The notes below the pieces were generated by a model. It did no database searches. It had not been told where the DNA came from and worked only from the letters and a program-made list of their open reading frames with translations. The position numbers and the translations under genes are program-made. Positions 35,178 to 44,231 of a stretch of DNA of 64,000 bases are shown in pieces. The first letter of the stretch is position 1, and each line of letters begins with the position of its first letter. Origin of the DNA: Corynebacterium ulcerans (GTDB lineage Bacteria > Actinomycetota > Actinomycetes > Mycobacteriales > Mycobacteriaceae); contig NZ_LT906443.1 of NCBI RefSeq assembly GCF_900187135.1, positions 744,001 through 808,000 on the forward strand. The letters are read 5' to 3'.

Positions 35178-37364
35178 GTGGGTTATACAGATTCGCTGCG
35201 CGAACTCGCAGCAGCACATGCAGTTTCTTGGTCATTTACCGGATTCGGCGGCGAAGTAACCGAAGTCAGCGAAGATACGCTGGTAAAAACACTTCGTGCG
35301 TTGGGCGTTCGCTTTGGAAATGAGCCCGAGGACAGTCCGAACGATCATATGCCGCTCGACGCACCTATGCCGAGCGAGGAACAGATCCGTACCGCTCTTC
35401 AGAAGCGTCACGACGAAGAAGGCACGCGTCCGCTGCCCCGTTGCGTCGTCGCAACGCAAGGAGACCCTTACGTCTTCAACGTGCACGTCCATGACGGTGC
35501 CCCCGCGGACATCACGATTACGCTGGAAGACGGCTCAGTCGCAGCCGACGTCACCCAAGTTGAAAACTGGACGCCACCGCGCACTGTCGACGGCATCACC
35601 TGGGGTGAGGCCTCCTTCCAGATCCCCAATGATCTTCCGCTCGGTTGGCACACCATCACGCTAACCTCCGACACACTCACTGCCAGCTGTTTCCTCATCA
35701 TTACTCCGCAGCAACTCTCCACAGCACGCACATTTGTGGATAATCCGGCTACCGGAGTGATGGCTCAGCTCTACTCTGTACGCAGCAACGACTCGTGGGG
35801 AATGGGAGACTTTCATGACCTCGGCGAACTGGCTAAAGTCGTGGCCAACAAAGCCGGGGCAGACTACATCCTGGTCAACCCGATGCACGCAGCCGAGCCT
35901 TTTCCACCCGTCGAGGACTCCCCTTATCTGCCCACCACGCGACGCTTTATCAATCCCATCTATATTCGCATCGAGGACATACCCGAGCACCTCAGTCTCA
36001 GCGACGAGCTGCAAGAGGAAATCGCGGAGATTTCTTCTACGTTTAAAACTCTCAACCATTCCAGCGACAAAATCGAACGAAACCCGATTTACGACGCAAA
36101 GCTCCAAGTACTTCATGCGATTTTTGAGGCCGAGCGCGATCCCGCTCGTGAACAGGACTTCCGCGACTTTGTAGCCTCTGAAGGTGACGGCCTTTACGAC
36201 TTCGCTCTGTGGTGTGCACACCAAGAAATCGCCCATCTCACGGAGTCCAGCTCCCATGCTGCGATACCGACGCCCGAGGATGCTGCAGAATTCTACATGT
36301 GGCTTCAGTGGATCTGTGACCAGCAACTGGGCGCAGCACAATCTGCTGCTATCGACGCCGGCATGAGCATCGGAATCATCGCCGACCTCGCCGTGGGGAT
36401 CCACCCCGGCGGTGCCGACGCCCAAAGTCTCGCAGATTCCCTAGCACCGCGTGCATCCGTTGGCGCTCCACCAGATAACTACAACCAGCAAGGGCAAGAC
36501 TGGTCTCAGCCACCATGGCACCCCGACCGTCTCGCCGAGGCCGGCTACGTGCCGTGGCGCGATCTGCTTCGCACTGTCCTACGGCACGCTGGTGGCATCC
36601 GCGTAGACCACATTCTGGGGCTTTTCCGGCTCTTCTGGATCCCTCGCATGCAGTCCCCTGCCACCGGAGCGTACGTCAACTATGACCACAACGCCCTGGT
36701 TGGAGTTCTAGCGCTCGAAGCCGAGCGTGCCGGCGCAGTAGTCATCGGTGAAGACCTCGGAACGTATGAACCGTGGGTTCAAGAATTCCTCGCACAACGC
36801 GGCATCATGGGCACGTCGGTGCTCTGGTTCGAAAGTTCCCCCATGGGAGGGCCGAGGCACCAAAATGAGTACCGCGAACTCGCACTCACCTCTGTGACCA
36901 CGCACGACCTTCCCCCCACCGCGGGGCTCCTTGCCGGCGAACACATCGAGTTGCGTAAAGATCTCGGTATTCTCACCGTCGATCCGGAGCAAGAACACGA
37001 ACAAGATATTCGTTGGCAAAGCGAGATTCTCGACGAAATCAAAAATTCCGGCGCCTTCTCCGGCGACACGGTGCCAGAAACTTTCCAGGGGCTTACGCGG
37101 GAAGAGCGCGGTACTGCAGACACCCTTCTACCGGCTATCCACAAGTTCCTAGCCAGCACACCTTCTGCGCTCACGTGCACCGCTCTCGTGGATCTTGTCG
37201 GCGACCGTCGAGCTCAAAACCAGCCCGGCACAACCTCCGACATGTATCCCAACTGGTGTATCCCACTGTGCGATGGCAATACCCAAGCCCTCACTATTGA
37301 AGACATCGCTGATCTTCCCTTATTCCAAGCAGTAGCGGAAGCATCAAAGAGAAACAAGCGCTAA
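35178..37364 (+). CDS. malQ: 4-alpha-glucanotransferase (amylomaltase)
   Basis: A GH77 enzyme that transfers glucan chains between maltodextrins, used in maltose metabolism. The 728 residues include an actinobacterial N-terminal domain (about 1-165). Catalytic residues: nucleophile Asp in GGIRVDHILGLFRLFWIP, acid/base Glu in VIGEDLGTYEPWV, and the third Asp in SVTTHDLPPTAG. LYSVRSNDSWGMGDFHDLGELAK is another GH77 signature. The start is a GTG at 35178; no clear ribosome binding site is seen near it, so a few codons either way are possible. A terminator built from the 10-mer follows. Confidence 0.94.
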   Translation: MGYTDSLRELAAAHAVSWSFTGFGGEVTEVSEDTLVKTLRALGVRFGNEPEDSPNDHMPLDAPMPSEEQIRTALQKRHDEEGTRPLPRCVVATQGDPYVFNVHVHDGAPADITITLEDGSVAADVTQVENWTPPRTVDGITWGEASFQIPNDLPLGWHTITLTSDTLTASCFLIITPQQLSTARTFVDNPATGVMAQLYSVRSNDSWGMGDFHDLGELAKVVANKAGADYILVNPMHAAEPFPPVEDSPYLPTTRRFINPIYIRIEDIPEHLSLSDELQEEIAEISSTFKTLNHSSDKIERNPIYDAKLQVLHAIFEAERDPAREQDFRDFVASEGDGLYDFALWCAHQEIAHLTESSSHAAIPTPEDAAEFYMWLQWICDQQLGAAQSAAIDAGMSIGIIADLAVGIHPGGADAQSLADSLAPRASVGAPPDNYNQQGQDWSQPPWHPDRLAEAGYVPWRDLLRTVLRHAGGIRVDHILGLFRLFWIPRMQSPATGAYVNYDHNALVGVLALEAERAGAVVIGEDLGTYEPWVQEFLAQRGIMGTSVLWFESSPMGGPRHQNEYRELALTSVTTHDLPPTAGLLAGEHIELRKDLGILTVDPEQEHEQDIRWQSEILDEIKNSGAFSGDTVPETFQGLTREERGTADTLLPAIHKFLASTPSALTCTALVDLVGDRRAQNQPGTTSDMYPNWCIPLCDGNTQALTIEDIADLPLFQAVAEASKRNKR

Positions 37365-37375
37365 CAACGCACGAA

Positions 37376-37412
37376 TAAAGGCCCATTTCCCCACGGGGAA
37401 ATGGGCCTTTGC
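37376..37412 (+). terminator. malQ terminator containing the dispersed 10-mer as an inverted pair
   Basis: AAAGGCCCATTTCCCC-ACGGGGAAATGGGCCTTT, about 37377-37410, is an almost perfect palindrome whose centre is TTTCCCCACGGGGAAA. The 10-mer TTCCCCACGG (37387-37396) forms the loop side. A T run follows. Confidence 0.85.
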
Positions 37413-37419
37413 GCACGGC

Positions 37420-37560
37420 CTATATCAGGCTGACTAACCAGGCGATCACGACTAACGCAATAAGCAGGTATAAAGCCTGAGTTACCCGAGACTGTGGATA
37501 CTTCCGCTTTCTACGCGGAAGCTGCTGGTCCCGTTTACGCAGCTCCTCTGGATTAGCCAT
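37420..37560 (-). CDS. Small single-helix membrane protein (46 aa)
   Basis: An uninterrupted ATG-to-TAG frame of 47 codons on the minus strand. The first 25 residues are polar and basic (ELRKRDQQLPRRKRKYPQS), followed by one strong membrane helix (ALYLLIALVVIAWLVSLI) that reaches the stop. Charge placement predicts the N-terminus inside. It lies between malQ's terminator and another small membrane protein on the same strand. Its clear protein-like pattern makes it a credible gene despite its size; function unknown. Confidence 0.65.
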   Translation of the reverse strand: MANPEELRKRDQQLPRRKRKYPQSRVTQALYLLIALVVIAWLVSLI

Positions 37561-37602
37561 TATTCACACTTTCCATATAGGCGGGACGTGCAAGCCCCTC
37601 AG

Positions 37603-37824
37603 TTACTTAGTTGACCTCATTCGAGCTTCTACTCTAGCCCGCACAACCGTGAGGATGCGAAGAATGCGGGCGCCCAGGACGTCGATAAGCCGAAGCCACG
37701 CTAAAGCCAGCACGCCGCACACCGGCACCACAACGATCAAAACGAGTGGTGCCTGCAGCCACAAAGGCGCTGACGTTAAAAACTGACTCACCGAGTCAAG
37801 AAAGCCCGTCACATGTTCCATCAC
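37603..37824 (-). CDS. Small membrane protein (73 aa)
   Basis: A protein with a hydrophobic centre of about 35 residues (SAPLWLQAPLVLIVVVPVCGVLALAWLRLIDVLG) that could form one long or two short membrane helices, then a basic amphipathic tail (RARVEARMRSTK). It follows the M3 peptidase by 3 bp, so it is cotranscribed with it. I do not know the family. The second Met (37821) is equally possible as start. One copy of GTCGATAAGC lies at 37681-37690. Confidence 0.68.
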   Translation of the reverse strand: MMEHVTGFLDSVSQFLTSAPLWLQAPLVLIVVVPVCGVLALAWLRLIDVLGARILRILTVVRARVEARMRSTK

Positions 37825-37827
37825 TCG

Positions 37828-39906
37828 TTATTGCACCGCCCCGGCTAAGCCACGACGACGCAACAACGGCCCAACATCTTTAGCACGGCCCCGCAACGAC
37901 TCGAATGCCGTGGTGAAGTCATCCGCACCGCCGCGCGACAACACGAGATCGCGGAACTTTTGCCCCGCGTCTCTGGCAGCACTTTCCGACGCCGCCACGC
38001 CTGCGGCTCCCTGCTCAGTGAACCAGTCAAAACCATCGGCATCCAGCGCCTCTGCCCACAAGTAGGAGTAATACCCCGCTGAATATCCACCAGCAAAAAT
38101 ATGGTTAAAGTAGGTGGACTTATACCGAGGTTCAACGTGCTCTACGTCTAATCCCGCTTCTTCCAAAGCCTTGCGTTCAAATTCTGCGATGTCCTCCGAG
38201 GACAGCTGCGCCGCTTCTTTCTTGGTCAATGAATGCCATGCGAGATCGATAACGGCAGCCGACAGGTACTCCGTTGTGGCGAATCCCTGCCCAAACTGAC
38301 GAGCCTTTCCAATCGCAGCAACCAGTTCGTCCGGGATGACCTCACCAGTGTCCACGTGGCGCGCAAAATTCTTCAAAATGGCGGGATCAAACGCCCAGTT
38401 TTCATTAATTTGAGAAGGGAACTCAACATAATCTCGCGGAACATTAGTCCCCGAGAACGTGGGATAACGCACCTGAGACAGCAGACCATGTAATGCGTGG
38501 CCAAATTCGTGGAACACCGTCCGCAGAGAATCGATGCTGAGCAGAGCGTCAGAACCGTCTGCCGGCTTGGTAATACCCATCACGTTCACCACGACGGGCT
38601 TGGTTCCCAGCAAATCCGACTGATCCATAAAACTGCTCATCCACGCGCCACCGCGTTTCGACGGCCGCCCAAAATAGTCCGTCAAAAACAGACCAATGCC
38701 CTCACCGTTTGCATCTTTGACCTCCCACACGTCAACGCCTTCCGCATAGCCCTCCATATCCAAGCGCGGAATTACTGTAATTCCATACAGTCGGTTAGCT
38801 GCGTAGAAGACTCCGTCGCGTAGCACCTGTTGCAACGGAAAATACTGCGATAGTTCCTCTTCGTCTAAAGCGAAATCACGAGCGCGCACCTTCGACTCCC
38901 AATAAGGCCAATCCGCCCCATCCATCGTCGATTCCTGCACCCACTCCTCGGATTCCCCACGGGAGGCTTCATCGAGCAGCTTGTACTCACCACGCGCATT
39001 CGCCGCCGCTGCCGGAGCCAGATCAAACAGCAAATCTCGCGCAGCCGCAGCCGACCCCGCTGTTTCCTCCGCAATCACATAGTCGGCATGAGTCTCATAG
39101 CCCAATAGCGCAGCCCGCTCCGCCCGCAGCTGCACGGTCTCCACCACAATGCCCGCATTCGACTCAGCGCCCCTGCGTTGCGACGCCTCATACAACCGCG
39201 CCCGCGCCTCATGGCGGGCAAGGCTGCCCTGCTCCGCTTGCACAGTGGGAAGTTCAAGTGGGATGACAAACCCGTCCACGCCGGCCGACTGGGCATCCGC
39301 GGCTGCCGAGGCGAGGCGCCCGGGGCTCAGCCCCTCCAATTCCTCCCCGTGGGGAAACTGGACGGCAAGTGCTTTGGTATCGGCGAGTAGGTTGCGGCCA
39401 AAGGCGTCGGCAAGCACGGACAAGCGAGCATTAATCTCTCGTAACCGCGCCATGTCGGACTCATCTAAACCTGCGCCGTGTCGACGAAACGTCCTGAGCA
39501 GATGCGCATGCAGGCGCTTCGACTCGGCGTCTTCCGGCGCCACGACCGCTTCTAGACGTGCGAACAACGCAGAATTCAGATAGATCGCATCCGAATGCTC
39601 AGCCAGCAAAGGAGCGACCCGAGCCGCGATCTCATCCATGGCTTCAGAAGAGTCAGTCGTATGAAGATTAAAAAACACCGACGCCACGCGCTCTAAATCT
39701 CGCCCGCTGCGTTCCAGCGCTTCCACCGTGTTTTCCCACGACGGAGATTCTGGGTTGTCTGCTATCTGTGCGATTTCTCGGTCATGCGTGGCCAGCGCTG
39801 CCTCAAATGCCGGGAGGAAATGCTCCACTGAAATATCTCGGAATGGCGGAAGCTGGTACGGCAGCGAGGACTCTTTTAGCAAAGGATTCGATACAGGTAA
39901 CGTCAT
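37828..39906 (-). CDS. M3-family metallopeptidase (peptidyl-dipeptidase/oligopeptidase A-like)
   Basis: A 692-residue zinc peptidase that degrades peptides in the cytoplasm. The zinc motif is VFHEFGHALHG (HExxH) near residue 468, and the third ligand Glu follows in PSQINENWAFD. The opening (NPLLKESSLPYQLPPFRDISVEHFLPAFEAAL) is typical for dipeptidyl carboxypeptidase Dcp and oligopeptidase A. No signal peptide is seen. Two 10-mer copies lie within (38953-38962 and 39346-39355), the second read as FPHG. Divergent from the carboxylesterase gene 33 bp away. Confidence 0.92.
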   Translation of the reverse strand: MTLPVSNPLLKESSLPYQLPPFRDISVEHFLPAFEAALATHDREIAQIADNPESPSWENTVEALERSGRDLERVASVFFNLHTTDSSEAMDEIAARVAPLLAEHSDAIYLNSALFARLEAVVAPEDAESKRLHAHLLRTFRRHGAGLDESDMARLREINARLSVLADAFGRNLLADTKALAVQFPHGEELEGLSPGRLASAAADAQSAGVDGFVIPLELPTVQAEQGSLARHEARARLYEASQRRGAESNAGIVVETVQLRAERAALLGYETHADYVIAEETAGSAAAARDLLFDLAPAAAANARGEYKLLDEASRGESEEWVQESTMDGADWPYWESKVRARDFALDEEELSQYFPLQQVLRDGVFYAANRLYGITVIPRLDMEGYAEGVDVWEVKDANGEGIGLFLTDYFGRPSKRGGAWMSSFMDQSDLLGTKPVVVNVMGITKPADGSDALLSIDSLRTVFHEFGHALHGLLSQVRYPTFSGTNVPRDYVEFPSQINENWAFDPAILKNFARHVDTGEVIPDELVAAIGKARQFGQGFATTEYLSAAVIDLAWHSLTKKEAAQLSSEDIAEFERKALEEAGLDVEHVEPRYKSTYFNHIFAGGYSAGYYSYLWAEALDADGFDWFTEQGAAGVAASESAARDAGQKFRDLVLSRGGADDFTTAFESLRGRAKDVGPLLRRRGLAGAVQ

Positions 39907-39938
39907 AGATCACAATCGTAGTTGCTAAAGTAACCGCT

Positions 39939-41210
39939 ATGTCTGAAAGCGCATCTTCGCAGCTCATTACCTGCCCCGGCGGTACCTTCACCGGCACGGT
40001 CCGCCAATACACCAATGGCAGCGTGGCGACCTATGACCCCATCGTCTATGGAGCGCTCACCAGCGAATTTGCCCCCGCACTTCACGTGTATTCCCCCACG
40101 GAGAGTGCAAATCCCGCAGCCCACAACAATCTGCGCACACAGCTTCACCTCACCGTCACAGCCCCGGCTCATGCCGCAAAGTTCAATGATCTTCCTGTTC
40201 TAGCGGTGATCCACGGCGGCGGATACGACTCCGGTTCCCGCAACGAAACCTCCTTCGACGGCGCCGAGCCAGCACAAGCCGGAGTCATCGTGGTCAGCAT
40301 CGACTACCGACTCGGTATCCAGGGCTTTGCACGCTTTCACGACGACGCCCCGCACCACTACCGAGGCATCGACGACTGTGCACTCGCCCTCGAATGGATT
40401 CAAACCCACATCGAGGACTTTGGCGGCGACCCCACCAATGTCACCCTCTTCGGTCAATCCGCAGGGGCTGGAATCGCACTCTGGCTCGCCCGGCGCGACC
40501 ACTATCGAGGGATGTTTCGGCGGGTGTGGGCGGCGTCGCCAAGCTTCCCCCGTGGGGAAATGAAACGCCGCAAAGCAACCCTCCGATGGGCACTATCCGC
40601 ACCAATCACTCAATCCGGACTTGAAGAGTTACGTCGCAAACACCTCGACAAAGGCTACAAACGCTATAAACGCTACTTCCCCACCGATTTGGCGCTAGGC
40701 CCCTGGGACTACGACGCCAACGAACTCACAGCAATCCCCATCATCGTCAGTTCCACCGATCGCGAGCTCTACCAACTGCCCGCCGCACAACAAGCCGATG
40801 CAGCATCATGGCTACACCCGCTGCGCCCGCGCATCGCCCGGCATATGGGGGCCACAGCCGACTACATTCAACAAAAATCCACTCAACCCGACTTTTTTCG
40901 CGCTCTCACCGGAGCTTCGCTCATCCACCGCTGGGTCAAGCAAACGCTCAAACGCACATACGGCGACACCTGGTACATCCATTACACCAGCTCAAACAAT
41001 CACGAAGCCACCCACTGCAGCGACCTCAGTCTCCTCTTTCATTCCAGAGACAACCAGCCAGATTCCCCACGGGGGATACTTCTGGCCTTCGCCCGCGGCG
41101 CTACGCCGGATTGGCCTCGGTATCGCAAAGGTGCCAGCGGGCTGGGGATCTGTGTTGATGGGGCGGGTGCCCAGCTGCTTACTGACCCCCTCCGTGGGGA
41201 ATTTGAGTAA
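39939..41210 (+). CDS. Type-B carboxylesterase
   Basis: A 423-residue alpha/beta hydrolase of the carboxylesterase/lipase type-B family. The nucleophile elbow is VTLFGQSAGAGIALWLAR (Ser near residue 173), the oxyanion-hole region VIHGGGYDSGS, and IDYRLGIQGFARF precedes it as in family members. It is shorter than the usual 500 residues; the C-terminal His region (NNHEATHCSDLSLLF) is plausible. No signal peptide is seen. Three 10-mer copies are within it (40550, 41063, 41192), the last at its very end and part of an inverted pair across the stop codon. Confidence 0.86.
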   Translation: MSESASSQLITCPGGTFTGTVRQYTNGSVATYDPIVYGALTSEFAPALHVYSPTESANPAAHNNLRTQLHLTVTAPAHAAKFNDLPVLAVIHGGGYDSGSRNETSFDGAEPAQAGVIVVSIDYRLGIQGFARFHDDAPHHYRGIDDCALALEWIQTHIEDFGGDPTNVTLFGQSAGAGIALWLARRDHYRGMFRRVWAASPSFPRGEMKRRKATLRWALSAPITQSGLEELRRKHLDKGYKRYKRYFPTDLALGPWDYDANELTAIPIIVSSTDRELYQLPAAQQADAASWLHPLRPRIARHMGATADYIQQKSTQPDFFRALTGASLIHRWVKQTLKRTYGDTWYIHYTSSNNHEATHCSDLSLLFHSRDNQPDSPRGILLAFARGATPDWPRYRKGASGLGICVDGAGAQLLTDPLRGEFE

Positions 41211-41224
41211 GTAATCCCCACGGA
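41191..41224. repeat. Inverted pair of the dispersed 10-mer across the esterase stop
   Basis: TCCGTGGGGA (41191-41200) and TCCCCACGGA (41215-41224) are perfect inverted copies around the stop codon and could form a stem-loop. No T run follows, so termination is uncertain. Confidence 0.75.
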
Positions 41225-41344
41225 TCAGATAATCCTTCACTCGGCCTAGTTCGCATTCTGAGAGCTCCATCCCGTTTCAAATACTGACGGCGAAAGCAAT
41301 CCGCTTACCGAGCCTTCAGTTCTGTTCTTGTTATAAAAGCGCAT

Positions 41345-41390
41345 ACAAAACGGCACCGCCCATCGTGAGGCAGGTGCCGTTGTAAAAAAC
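41345..41390 (-). terminator. Terminator after idi
   Basis: A stem AACGGCACC / GGTGCCGTT (41349-41357 with 41373-41381). On the minus strand it is followed by TTTTG; on the plus strand by GTAAAAAAC, so it is more likely to serve idi. Confidence 0.75.
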
Positions 41391-41397
41391 TGACGAA

Positions 41398-41961
41398 CTA
41401 TGTGCCGATTAGTTTGTGCCGTAATTCTTCATGCTCAAGTTGTTCCACCATCCAGGGACTAAAGGCGAAAGGCGCGGCGTCCACGGCATTAAAAAGGTCT
41501 TCGGGTTTCATCCACGCCAGTGAATCTATCTCGTCTGGTCTAGGTTGCAAAAGAAGAGGATCATCAATGTACGCGATAAAAACAGGGCAGATTTCCCACT
41601 CAACGGTTCCCTGAGAATCAATTGCTCGGTACCGAAAATCTGGCAAAACGCACTCCAAATTCTTTAGTTCCCCACGGGAGAGACCGATCTCGTGGGGAAC
41701 CCTACGAATGGCGGCTTCAGCTGATGTTTCGTTGGGAAGTAAATGCCCGCAGGCTGAATTAGTCCACACGCCTGGCCACGTTTTTTTGCTCAGTGCTCGC
41801 CGAGTCACCAAGATTTTTCCATCAGGGCCCAGGACGTAGCAGGAAAATGCCAGGTGAAGAGGCGTATCGTGGGTATGGACTGTAGATTTGGGAGCGGTGC
41901 CGGTCGGGTTACCTTGTGCGTCGACAAGCACGACGAGATCGACGTCGTTCATTCCTCCCAC
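41398..41961 (-). CDS. idi: Isopentenyl-diphosphate delta-isomerase, type I
   Basis: Interconverts IPP and DMAPP for isoprenoid synthesis. Typical motifs: LHLAFSCYVLGPDGKILVTRRALSKKTWPGVWTNSACGHL, with the catalytic Cys in NSACGH, and DFRYRAIDSQGTVEWEICPVFIAY. Start: GTG at 41961 has GGGAG eight to nine bases upstream; ATG at 41952 is also possible. In the Nudix-box region it reads RRVPHEIGLSRGELKN; PHE and SRGE are encoded by two inverted 10-mer-like copies (41667-41676 and 41691-41700), so the DNA word seems to have shaped this stretch while keeping the Glu of the box. Confidence 0.93.
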   Translation of the reverse strand: MGGMNDVDLVVLVDAQGNPTGTAPKSTVHTHDTPLHLAFSCYVLGPDGKILVTRRALSKKTWPGVWTNSACGHLLPNETSAEAAIRRVPHEIGLSRGELKNLECVLPDFRYRAIDSQGTVEWEICPVFIAYIDDPLLLQPRPDEIDSLAWMKPEDLFNAVDAAPFAFSPWMVEQLEHEELRHKLIGT

Positions 41962-41985
41962 ATTATCCGCTCCCGGGCCAAAATC

Positions 41986-43533
41986 TTATTGCCTCACCCA
42001 GCTCCCGATGACTCCAGGGACTACGGCATCGCGTTCTCCTATAAGAGCGGCAATATTTTTATCGGCTTCAACCGAACTCGTCACTGACTTAATTTTTCCG
42101 CGCTTATTGCCCTGCGATATGCCGGTTGGCGTTGCCATCATTGACATCATGCGGCCTCCTGCTTGGTTTTGGCGGGTGACGCTGCCAGGAGATTCGCCGT
42201 GCATTGCATGCCCCGCCCACTGGTGTCTGGCTCCGGTCTGGCGTAAAGAGTCTCCAGTGTGATGGATGCCATGGGGAATGTGGTTCTTTCCACCCACGGC
42301 GAAACGCGATGTACCCGGTGTCCCACTCTTATGCGCGTTCATACCCGCAAGTGGCAAACCTAACGCATTCAATCCATTGTTTGTAGTCGCACCCCCGACC
42401 GCATGCGGGATGGTGTGAGCAGCTCCAAATCGAGGTGCCTCGTGGGGAAAACCTGTCGCATGCGCCATGTGTGTTCCCACGCTGTCTGCCCCTACTTTTT
42501 CTAACTGGCGCTGAGCATCATGCACAGATTCAAACGACGGCGATGCAAAATGCGTACTTTGCGTATCGACGCGACCTCCCGCATTAATTCCTGTCGCGCC
42601 AAGTCCAGCTGTAGAGGCTCTCCCGTTACCGGCAATATCATCCATCCCGATTTCAGTTCCGCCCCCACCACCCGCAGTAGAAGTATTCATGTTCATCAAG
42701 TTGCGGATGTCCGGCACTGAACGATCGACGATACGTTGAAGTTTCTGTTGGAAATGTAAAAGAGCTGCTCTTTCCGACGCCACTCTCGCAGCAGGATCTG
42801 TTATGGCTTTGATGCCTGAATTCGCCGTTGCAGCTTCCAACCACAGCATTGTTTTAATACCAATAAGCTTAGAAACTTCCCCCGCCATGACTTTCGCGTT
42901 GCCAGAGAAAATCTCGCTGGTCTGAGCTACCTCGTTGATCCGCTCAACAGCCCGATCAATCACCTGACCCTTATTTCCCTCAGCCAAATCTGTTGCCACT
43001 TTACGAAGGCGCATCGCAACTTCTAAAGCCAATCGAGACATATCTGACCAGCTTTGCATCCCGAAAAACACCTCTTGTTCTTGGGTAGCTGCTAACCCTT
43101 GGACAAGAGCATCCATTGTCGCTGGCTGTACGACTATCGGATGCGAAAAAGAGAAATCTTCATAAGCTGTCTCTGGTCTCGTGGGGAAACGGACTGTCTC
43201 ACCCCCTACAGAACCACCTTCATCTGCAATATCTATTCCTCGACGAGCATGATCTTCCTGCCCAGTCAATGCCCCATGGCTTGCGCGGAGCGCATCGTGT
43301 AGCCAGCCGATCTGCTGCGTCATCGATTGCAACACTGTGGACGCCGACCCAGCTCCCCCTTTAAGCACGATCCCGTGATTTGCTCCGATCTGATCAAGCC
43401 CGATAAGCGGAGAATACGCACCAGAAATATTGGCTTTTGCTAGATGACTCTTAATTTCTCCCGCAACTAAAGTTATTTCCTTTAGCTCCTGACAAAGTCG
43501 ATCTAACAAAACCTTGTTTACCTGTATATCCAT
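41986..43533 (-). CDS. Large helical protein, possible ESX/PPE-like secreted protein
   Basis: A 515-residue protein with an N-terminal helical part (about 1-110: DRLCQELKEITLVAGEIKSHLAK ... IGWLHDALRASHGALTGQEDHARRGIDIADE) that recalls WXG100/PPE-type helical hairpins, a second helical region (about 140-280), and a long low-complexity C-terminal half rich in Gly, Ala, His and Thr. No Sec signal is present. The layout resembles ESX-associated effectors of mycolata, but no clear YxxxD/E signal was found. It follows a DUF3558 lipoprotein by 3 bp. The identification is by pattern only; a large surface-directed helical protein is the safe description. Confidence 0.6.
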   Translation of the reverse strand: MDIQVNKVLLDRLCQELKEITLVAGEIKSHLAKANISGAYSPLIGLDQIGANHGIVLKGGAGSASTVLQSMTQQIGWLHDALRASHGALTGQEDHARRGIDIADEGGSVGGETVRFPTRPETAYEDFSFSHPIVVQPATMDALVQGLAATQEQEVFFGMQSWSDMSRLALEVAMRLRKVATDLAEGNKGQVIDRAVERINEVAQTSEIFSGNAKVMAGEVSKLIGIKTMLWLEAATANSGIKAITDPAARVASERAALLHFQQKLQRIVDRSVPDIRNLMNMNTSTAGGGGGTEIGMDDIAGNGRASTAGLGATGINAGGRVDTQSTHFASPSFESVHDAQRQLEKVGADSVGTHMAHATGFPHEAPRFGAAHTIPHAVGGATTNNGLNALGLPLAGMNAHKSGTPGTSRFAVGGKNHIPHGIHHTGDSLRQTGARHQWAGHAMHGESPGSVTRQNQAGGRMMSMMATPTGISQGNKRGKIKSVTSSVEADKNIAALIGERDAVVPGVIGSWVRQ

Positions 43534-43536
43534 TTT

Positions 43537-44214
43537 TTAGATCCCCCTTGTTATTTCTTTTAATATTTCCCATGCTTTAGGGCAAGCATCTTCTTGAGTG
43601 AAGTCTCCAGCTCCAAAAAATAAATGGGAAACCCAAATTCGACCTCGAGCTGTTGGCATTATTGCAGTGCACTCATAATCTTCTCCCCCTAATTTCGCAG
43701 AAGTGAAATAAACCCCATCCGGAGCTCCTTTAATGTTCTTAATATCAAGCAGGATGTCGTTACCTTTATTGACATCTAAGCGTGTAAGAACGTCCGCACC
43801 TATTTGGAGTACAGCAGCAGGATCAGGCGTGACTTTAAACCTATAATGACAATACGATCTTTTATAGCCTTTTAGCTGCGGGGAACGTGACCCCGAAGCA
43901 ACGATCCCAGCCCGCTCATAAATTTCCACCGGCACATCCGTACACGGGTCAAAAAATGAGAAATTGGGGTCTGCTGGATTCGGTTCCATGACTTCAGGAA
44001 AATCCGGATGCGCATTTTCCGTTGTTGGAGTTGTTGGATTGGTGTGGAGCGCCGCTACAGATTCTTTAACAGTATTCCGTGCACATGCAGTGAACGTGAG
44101 CGCACAGATAATCATGAACGTTAGTAGCAATAAACATCGACGCATGAAAGAGTACGACTGCTGCGAATCAGTCCCAAGGTTTAGCCAGTGCATGAGAAAA
44201 CCCCCTATGCCCAT
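43537..44214 (-). CDS. DUF3558-like lipoprotein
   Basis: Exported lipoprotein: MRRCLLLLTFMIICALTFTAC is a signal peptide with lipobox LTFTAC. The strong ribosome binding site GGGGGAG lies before the ATG at 44214, which adds 23 residues ahead of this signal peptide; the internal ATG at 44145 would give a standard one, but lacks such a site. The mature part has FSFFDPCTDVPVEIYERAGI, RSYCHYRF and a late Cys (EDACPKAWEIL), fitting the DUF3558 pattern of actinobacterial lipoproteins, which often neighbour ESX-related genes. It is first in a two-gene unit with the 515-residue protein, behind a structured leader. The region is visibly AT-richer than the flanks. Confidence 0.72.
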   Translation of the reverse strand: MGIGGFLMHWLNLGTDSQQSYSFMRRCLLLLTFMIICALTFTACARNTVKESVAALHTNPTTPTTENAHPDFPEVMEPNPADPNFSFFDPCTDVPVEIYERAGIVASGSRSPQLKGYKRSYCHYRFKVTPDPAAVLQIGADVLTRLDVNKGNDILLDIKNIKGAPDGVYFTSAKLGGEDYECTAIMPTARGRIWVSHLFFGAGDFTQEDACPKAWEILKEITRGI

Positions 44215-44231
44215 GTCGGACTCCCCCTTCG

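Noticed and set aside
35661..36425. Open frame of 254 codons antisense to malQ
   Set aside because: No recognisable motif, and malQ has conserved GH77 sequence throughout this part.
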